From an uncultured Clostridia bacterium (GTDB taxonomy: Bacteria > Bacillota > Clostridia > Oscillospirales > Ruminococcaceae), in the NCBI GenBank assembly GCA_947165805.1, contig CAMVBT010000085.1, positions 1 to 8,809 of the forward strand: a stretch of 8,809 nt of DNA, in the 5' to 3' direction. The notes under the pieces are model-generated. The model did no database searches, was not told where the DNA came from, and saw only the letters and a program-made list of their open reading frames with translations. This document shows, piece after piece, positions 5,228 through 8,809 of this stretch (positions within the stretch are counted from its first letter, which is position 1; each line of letters starts with the position of its first letter). Position numbers and translations under genes: made by a program.

Positions 5228-6103
5228 TTATTTGTTTTCAAGCATTTCAAGCACTTCATGAATATCCCCGTCAATGCAGATAGAGCGTTCTTCTATCTCC
5301 CTTGGCGCATACGCCTGACCGTAGTTTATGCAGGCATATACGGCATTCTCGTTTTTCGCAGTCATTCTCCAGAACGGGTATTTAATGATAACAGGGGTAT
5401 TATAACCCACTCCAAGCTCTAAAAACAAGATATGCTGACCTTCGTGCTTATGCAGGAAATCATCATACCGCTTTGCCGCCCTATGCCACCCCTCGTCCTC
5501 GACAAATGTGTCGTCAGAGCGCAAGTTCATTGACATAGGCTTGCCGCATTTCGGGCAGCGCGGTATAAGCTCGGTGGGTATCTTCATATCCTTCTGAAAC
5601 TCAATCATATCCTTGACGATCTTCTCGTTGTCGTAGGTCGAGTCGTGGCAGGGCTCACTGCACTGGAATAGTCCGTAATCCCCCTGTGTGTAGTAAAGTC
5701 GCTCCTTGTCAAATCCCGCTTTCTGAAACTGATGATCGACATTTGTTGTGATAACGAAATAGTCCTTGTCTTTTACAAGCTGATAAAGCGCCTTGTAAGT
5801 GCCGTTGTCAACATTCATATAACGGTTGCAATAAATAAACCGCGACCAGTACGCCCACTGCTCCTCCGGTGTCGGGAACGGATAAAAACCGCCCGAATAC
5901 ATATCGTGAAAGCCGAATTTATCCTCGAAATCAGAGAAGTATCTGCGGAACCGTTCACCGGAATAGATAAATCCTGCAGCCGTGGAAAGTCCTGCTCCCG
6001 CGCCGATAACTATCGCGTCGGCAGTCTGTATCTCGTCTTTCAGCCGATCAATCTCAACCGAATAGTCTGTTTTTATATCTGTTGTTTTCCATTTTGCAAG
6101 CAT
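5228..6103 (-). CDS. SIR2-family protein, class-M-like (catalytic His replaced by Gln)
   Basis: A 291-residue sirtuin-fold protein. The NAD-binding GAGAGLSTAAG lies at residues 34-44 and the TTNVDHQF motif (canonical TQNID) at 119-126. Four cysteines of the zinc ribbon (Cys148, Cys152, Cys183, Cys186) and ELGVGYNTP (229-237) follow. Where deacetylase sirtuins have the catalytic His-Gly, this protein has Gln140-Gly141 (YYTQGDYG), together with Asn121. Gln replacement is known from the class-M sirtuins (SirTM), which act as protein ADP-ribosyltransferases. So ADP-ribosylation or another NAD-dependent reaction is more likely than deacetylation, though no macrodomain or lipoyl-carrier partner is seen here. 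I chose ATG 6103 over 6136 because GAGGTGA sits just upstream and this removes an overlap with the nitroreductase. It is the last gene of the operon. Confidence 0.88.
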   Translation of the reverse strand: MLAKWKTTDIKTDYSVEIDRLKDEIQTADAIVIGAGAGLSTAAGFIYSGERFRRYFSDFEDKFGFHDMYSGGFYPFPTPEEQWAYWSRFIYCNRYMNVDNGTYKALYQLVKDKDYFVITTNVDHQFQKAGFDKERLYYTQGDYGLFQCSEPCHDSTYDNEKIVKDMIEFQKDMKIPTELIPRCPKCGKPMSMNLRSDDTFVEDEGWHRAAKRYDDFLHKHEGQHILFLELGVGYNTPVIIKYPFWRMTAKNENAVYACINYGQAYAPREIEERSICIDGDIHEVLEMLENK

Positions 6104-6113
6104 TGTGCTCACC

Positions 6114-6704
6114 TCATTCTTGCTTCTCATCAACAATTATTATGCGTCCGTCACGGCGCGGCTTTTCCTTCGGATACTCGCCGCTGCAGTAGCCAAGAAG
6201 GACAAACGCTCTCGCAATAAAGCCTTCGGGTATCTGCCACTGTGCAAGCAATTCCTGTCCCGGTTCGTTGTCAAATGTCTCCTCACCTCTCTCGACTATG
6301 CAGGACGATATACCCAACTCTGTCGCTTCGAGAACCATATTCTCCACACAGCAGAAAGCATCGGGAATACCGTAAAGAAAATTCTTCGGCGTGAAAATAA
6401 TGCAAACTGTCGGCGCACCGTAAAAGCCGCTTTTCATAGTCGTATCGTCGATTATACTTGGCTGCTCCTTTGAAACATATCCGCCGATCAGCCGCGAACG
6501 GTCGAACTTTGCAAGGTTCAGCACACCAATCTTTTCAACAAGTCTGCGGTCACGCACCGCGACAATGATACTGCGCTGTCCGCCGCCCGCATTTGGGGCG
6601 TAAGCTCCCGCCTCGACTATCTTCTCCAGATCATCTTTTGATACCTGTCTGTCGCTGTACTTTCTTATCGAGCGGCGGTATTTCATAAGCTCAAGTAATT
6701 CCAT
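6114..6704 (-). CDS. Nitroreductase-family FMN oxidoreductase
   Basis: A 196-residue protein with the family's N-terminal RRSIRKYSDRQV (about 10-21, FMN phosphate contacts) and the APNAGGGQ loop (about 36-43). It also has the central helix with NMVLEATELGISSCIV and the C-terminal ARAFVLLGYCSGEYPKEKPRR, in which the GxxxPxxKPRR segment is typical. Such enzymes bind FMN as dimers and transfer hydride from NAD(P)H or dehydrogenate substrates; in several peptide natural-product pathways they oxidise modified residues. The start is fixed by AAGGAG eight bases upstream. The ATG is only two bases after the stop of the ferredoxin-fused gene, and the ribosome site lies within its last codons, so translation is coupled. 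Substrate unknown; an operon role in maturing the ACGX peptide is inference. Confidence 0.92.
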   Translation of the reverse strand: MELLELMKYRRSIRKYSDRQVSKDDLEKIVEAGAYAPNAGGGQRSIIVAVRDRRLVEKIGVLNLAKFDRSRLIGGYVSKEQPSIIDDTTMKSGFYGAPTVCIIFTPKNFLYGIPDAFCCVENMVLEATELGISSCIVERGEETFDNEPGQELLAQWQIPEGFIARAFVLLGYCSGEYPKEKPRRDGRIIIVDEKQE

Positions 6705-6706
6705 TT

Positions 6707-7318
6707 TTATCTCCTTGCTATCGCTCCGACAGGACAGTTTTCAGAACAATTCCCGCAGTGCAGACAGTTTTCCTGTCGTATTACTGCTTTACCGTCCGTC
6801 ATATCTATTGCTCTCTGCGGGCAGACACCGACACAAGTCTCGCAGCCTATGCAGTCATCGCCTACGACAAAGCCCTTTGGCTTGGCTGCTGCGCCGACCT
6901 CATACACCTCACGGAATATCGGATTTACACCGAGGTTAAAATACTCTATCGAAAACCCCTTTATCACGAAGATGATACCGATATTCTTTGTGTCGCCGGG
7001 ATAGATATTTTCGAGGTATGGCTGCTCCTCAAATATCTTATCCCGCCATTGTTTCTGCTCGCTGTCCGGTACGGGAACTGCTTTTCCCGACAAGCGTATG
7101 CTTTCCTTGAAACGGGTGTAGGCGCTGACCTGAACTCTGCCGTCCCGGAGAAGCTGCTTGCAGAACTCCTTCCCCCTTGCGGTAAAGAAGTACAGCGCGT
7201 CGGGCTCGTAATGTATGGCGCTGATATTTCGTACCTGCGGAGCGCCGTCCTCATCAACTGTTGCAAAATTAAGCACCTGAACAAGCTCCAGCTTCTTCAA
7301 ACAAGTCTGCCAATCCAT
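6707..7318 (-). CDS. PPOX-fold flavin-binding domain fused to a 2[4Fe-4S] ferredoxin domain
   Basis: A 203-residue fusion. Residues 1-130 are a split-barrel domain of the pyridoxamine-phosphate-oxidase-like type (LNFATVDEDGAPQVRNISAI, LYFFTARGKEF, VQVSAYTRF), which normally binds FMN or F420. Residues about 150-203 carry two ferredoxin motifs, CIGCETCVGVCP (Cys156, 159, 162, 166) and CLHCGNCSENCP (Cys185, 188, 191, 195), for two [4Fe-4S] clusters. The protein could move electrons between a flavin and the clusters, for example to reduce the radical-SAM cluster or to take electrons from the nitroreductase (inference). The ribosome site AAGGAGG lies inside the end of the radical SAM gene, and the ATG is one base after that gene's TGA, so the pair is tightly coupled. 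Confidence 0.9.
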   Translation of the reverse strand: MDWQTCLKKLELVQVLNFATVDEDGAPQVRNISAIHYEPDALYFFTARGKEFCKQLLRDGRVQVSAYTRFKESIRLSGKAVPVPDSEQKQWRDKIFEEQPYLENIYPGDTKNIGIIFVIKGFSIEYFNLGVNPIFREVYEVGAAAKPKGFVVGDDCIGCETCVGVCPQRAIDMTDGKAVIRQENCLHCGNCSENCPVGAIARR

Positions 7319-7319
7319 A

Positions 7320-8360
7320 TCAGCTTACCTCCTTCCAGCACTGCGGGTCTGCGGCGTACATATTTCCTGTGTAGCCGAATGTCACGGCAGGACACCCGCG
7401 GCAGTACCCCCGAAGCTCACACTTACCGCATTTCTCGAATTTATCGAACTGTCTGTATTCTTCCAGTTCCGCGCCTGTGAACAGGTCATACATGGAAGTC
7501 TCGAACACATTTCCTATCCTGCTCTCCATTCTCCGGCAAGCATACACATCTCCAGTCGGGAGTATCGTCATGTGACCGATAGCGCAGTGGCAGCCGTCAT
7601 ATATCATCATTTTGTCATCGTTCTCCGGTATCCTGAAAAGCCCCTGCTCGTAGAGATACAGCGTCCACAGGTGGTCCTTGTACTGGAATGTGGTCTTGCA
7701 GCCGTTTTGCTTGTGCTGCTGAAATCTCTTGTAGCACATATCGAGAAATTCCCGGTAACGAAGCGGCGGTATGTGGTATTCCTCCAACTTCTGTCCGCTC
7801 GTGGGGCAATAGCGCCCGAACGCGAACACATCGACATTCTTCTCCGCCGCAAGGTCTATCATCTCCGGGAAATCGTCGATATTTGCACTCGATACCGTTG
7901 ACATCACCGCGCACCACATTCCCGCATTCTTTATGCAGTCAATGGCTTTCATCGTGGACTTGAATGAGCCGGGCTTGCGGAAGCTGTCGTGCATTTCCTC
8001 CATTCCGTCAAGGGAAAGCTGGTACTTGCGGCAGCCGAGATCATGCAGCTTTCTGCATACCTCGTCATTCAGGTGGAACGGGTTGCCGAGTATCCCCCAG
8101 TCGATATGCTTTTCGTGCAGCAACTCTGCCAGCCTCCAGAAATCACGGTGCAGTATCGGGTCGCCGCCGGTAATGTAGAAATAAGGAGTACGCCCGAGCT
8201 TATCGCACATATCCTCGCAGCTATCCACGACCTGCTTCATCTTCTCCCATGGCATTTCAGTGAGCGCCTTGCAGTTATCCTCCGAGAAGATGTAGCAGTG
8301 CTTGCAGCGCTGGTCGCAGGTGTCGGTGATATGCCACTGAAAAGCAAAATACGGTTTCAT
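7320..8360 (-). CDS. Radical SAM/SPASM peptide-modifying enzyme, ACGX system type
   Basis: A 346-residue enzyme. The radical SAM cluster motif CDQRCKHC uses Cys15, Cys19 and Cys22, and the SAM-binding GGDP lies at 65-68. The barrel continues through QLSLDGMEEMHDSFR (about 114-128). The C-terminal SPASM domain (about 255-346) has Cys257, 259, 275, 311, 314, 320, 323 and 341 in the usual CX2CX5CX2C pattern with an outlying last Cys, enough for two auxiliary [4Fe-4S] clusters. SPASM enzymes of this type modify ribosomal peptides, often by making thioether or C-C links at Cys or other side chains. The gene lies about 100 bases after the four-unit ACG peptide, the presumed substrate. The ribosome site AGGAGG is seven bases before the ATG. 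The exact chemistry is not readable from sequence. Confidence 0.93.
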   Translation of the reverse strand: MKPYFAFQWHITDTCDQRCKHCYIFSEDNCKALTEMPWEKMKQVVDSCEDMCDKLGRTPYFYITGGDPILHRDFWRLAELLHEKHIDWGILGNPFHLNDEVCRKLHDLGCRKYQLSLDGMEEMHDSFRKPGSFKSTMKAIDCIKNAGMWCAVMSTVSSANIDDFPEMIDLAAEKNVDVFAFGRYCPTSGQKLEEYHIPPLRYREFLDMCYKRFQQHKQNGCKTTFQYKDHLWTLYLYEQGLFRIPENDDKMMIYDGCHCAIGHMTILPTGDVYACRRMESRIGNVFETSMYDLFTGAELEEYRQFDKFEKCGKCELRGYCRGCPAVTFGYTGNMYAADPQCWKEVS

Positions 8361-8407
8361 CGGGTTTCCTCCTGTCTATGTAAACGCTTTTGCGTGATTT
8401 TCGTTAT

Positions 8408-8439
8408 TGCAGGCATACCGTATGACCGGTATGCCCGCA
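8408..8439 (-). other. Hairpin between peptide gene and radical SAM gene
   Basis: A perfect 9-bp stem GGCATACCG/CGGTATGCC (8412-8420 with 8427-8435, six-base loop) is extended by three further pairs beyond one mismatch. In the leftward transcript it comes 22 bases after the peptide stop and is not followed by a U-tract. It is therefore more likely a stability or processing element, or a leaky terminator, that lowers enzyme relative to peptide expression. Confidence 0.55.
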
Positions 8440-8460
8440 TTTTAATTGAAGTTTAACGAC

Positions 8461-8613
8461 TTACTTCTTGTCGGGGTCTGCCGCTCCACACGCCGAACCG
8501 CAAGCGGATGGCTTAGGGTCTGCTGCACCGCAAGCGGAAGGCTTAGGATCAGCCGAGCCGCAAGCGCTGTTTGCGGAACCAAATTCTGCTACTCTGTTAA
8601 GCATTTCACTCAT
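8461..8613 (-). CDS. ACGX-repeat precursor peptide (RiPP-like)
   Basis: A 50-residue peptide. A short leader-like helix MSEMLNRVAEFGSAN (residues 1-15) is followed by four ACG-X units: SACGSADPKP (16-25), SACGAADPKP (26-35), SACGS (36-40) and ACGAADPDKK (41-50). The only cysteines are Cys18, 28, 38 and 42, each preceded by Ala and followed by Gly. AAGGAGG eight bases before the ATG is an excellent ribosome site. The repeats are conserved in protein but differ at several synonymous positions, which argues for a real selected product. It is the first gene of the leftward operon, before a SPASM radical SAM enzyme, matching the ACGX precursor/enzyme pairs noted in surveys of radical SAM maturases. 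Cysteines are the likely modification sites. No double-glycine cleavage site, protease or exporter is visible. Confidence 0.9.
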   Translation of the reverse strand: MSEMLNRVAEFGSANSACGSADPKPSACGAADPKPSACGSACGAADPDKK

Positions 8614-8665
8614 GATGAAAGCCTCCTTGAAGTTATTTCGGGCACTTTCCGCTCCCGTTGATATT

Positions 8666-8694
8666 ACTATATCATACTTTTCAGGGCTTGTGAA
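8666..8694 (-). promoter_or_regulatory. Promoter of the ACGX-peptide operon
   Basis: On the minus strand TTCACA (8694-8689), a 17-bp spacer and TATAGT (8671-8666), with TG one base upstream of the -10 (extended -10). Each hexamer differs from consensus at one position. Transcription should start near 8659, giving a leader of about 46 nt before the peptide ATG. Confidence 0.72.
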
Positions 8695-8716
8695 GTACGC
8701 ACTTTTTTGTGGGATA

Positions 8717-8732
8717 GTTACAAAAATGTAAC
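8717..8732. promoter_or_regulatory. Palindromic operator candidate upstream of the ACGX operon
   Basis: GTTACA-AAAA-TGTAAC, a perfect 6-bp inverted repeat with a 4-bp spacer, lies about 25 bp upstream of the peptide operon's -35. The half-site TGTAAC also occurs in the palindrome at 8797-8809, so both may bind the same regulator. Inference from sequence symmetry only. Confidence 0.45.
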
Positions 8733-8757
8733 CATTTGATAACAGCGCGGAAAACTC

Positions 8758-8786
8758 TTGAATAATATTTTTATATATGCTATAAT
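8758..8786 (+). promoter_or_regulatory. Rightward promoter for a gene beyond the window
   Basis: TTGAAT (8758-8763), a 17-bp spacer and TATAAT (8781-8786) with TGC upstream (extended -10). It faces away from the ACGX operon and implies a divergent gene to the right. The element is itself nearly symmetrical: TTGAATA at 8758-8764 and TATTCAA at 8786-8792. Confidence 0.65.
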
Positions 8787-8796
8787 ATTCAAAAAT

Positions 8797-8809
8797 GAAT
8801 GTAACATTC
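8797..8809. promoter_or_regulatory. Operator-like palindrome at the right edge
   Basis: GAATGT-A-ACATTC is a perfect 13-bp palindrome around a single central base, placed just after the predicted start point of the rightward promoter. It shares the TGTAAC half-site with 8717-8732. It could continue past the window edge. Confidence 0.45.

Noticed and set aside
6104..6136. Upstream start for the sirtuin gene at 6136
   Set aside because: It would overlap the nitroreductase and lacks a good ribosome site; ATG 6103 has GAGGTGA directly before it.
6758..7480. Plus-strand open frame of 240 codons across the ferredoxin fusion and radical SAM genes
   Set aside because: It spans two real genes in antisense and shows no domain; the minus strand has clear Fe-S motifs.
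8384..8400. CcpA cre-like site (TGTAAACGCTTTTG)
   Set aside because: It fails at the last two consensus positions and lies inside the transcript between the peptide and enzyme genes, so it is probably chance.
8446..8731. Two overlapping plus-strand frames over the peptide gene
   Set aside because: Their Ala/Pro/Gln-rich repeats are just the antisense reading of the ACG-X repeats, without ribosome sites.

Overview
The window looks like chromosomal DNA from an anaerobic, low-to-mid G+C Firmicute, most likely a Clostridia relative of Ruminococcus/Oscillospiraceae. The basis is strong AGGAGG-type Shine-Dalgarno sites, near-consensus sigma-A promoters with extended -10 elements, and the gene families present. 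No rRNA, tRNA or CRISPR array is visible. The genus assignment is inference.

Left part (1-2039): a leftward pair, a thioredoxin-fold DsbA/FrnE-like oxidoreductase followed four bases later by an MBL-fold hydrolase that runs off the left edge, is divergent from a TetR-family regulator. Both directions are served by one almost perfectly symmetrical promoter: consensus -35, 17 bp and consensus -10 on each strand, built from an 11-bp inverted repeat. Two similar operator-like sites flank it, so the TetR protein probably controls itself and the dsbA-like operon.

Middle (2040-5193): an ArsR-family regulator gene with a frameshift, an AT-rich ORFan that looks inserted at the arsR 3' end between 10-bp direct repeats, an alpha/beta hydrolase, and a remnant of an old-yellow-enzyme-like oxidoreductase that has lost its middle. 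The arsR-hydrolase-oxidoreductase row reads as a decaying operon. After about 200 bp with no recognised feature comes a promoter, a structured 5' leader that may be a riboswitch or attenuator, and a four-helix DUF2798-type membrane protein. A 12-bp bidirectional terminator closes this region.

Right part (5228-8809): the most interesting region, a compact leftward operon. It starts with a 50-residue peptide gene carrying four ACG-X units. Then come a radical SAM/SPASM enzyme, a flavoprotein-like PPOX domain fused to a two-cluster ferredoxin, a nitroreductase, and a sirtuin whose usual catalytic histidine is replaced by glutamine. The last four genes are separated by only 1, 2 and 10 bases. The peptide plus rSAM pair matches the ACGX-type radical-SAM peptide-modification system known from sequence surveys. 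The coupled ferredoxin-flavoprotein, nitroreductase and class-M-like sirtuin suggest a larger, poorly described redox/NAD-dependent modification pathway. No protease or transporter gene is seen in the window, so export and maturation remain open. At the far right, a second promoter with palindromic sites points rightward to a gene outside the window.
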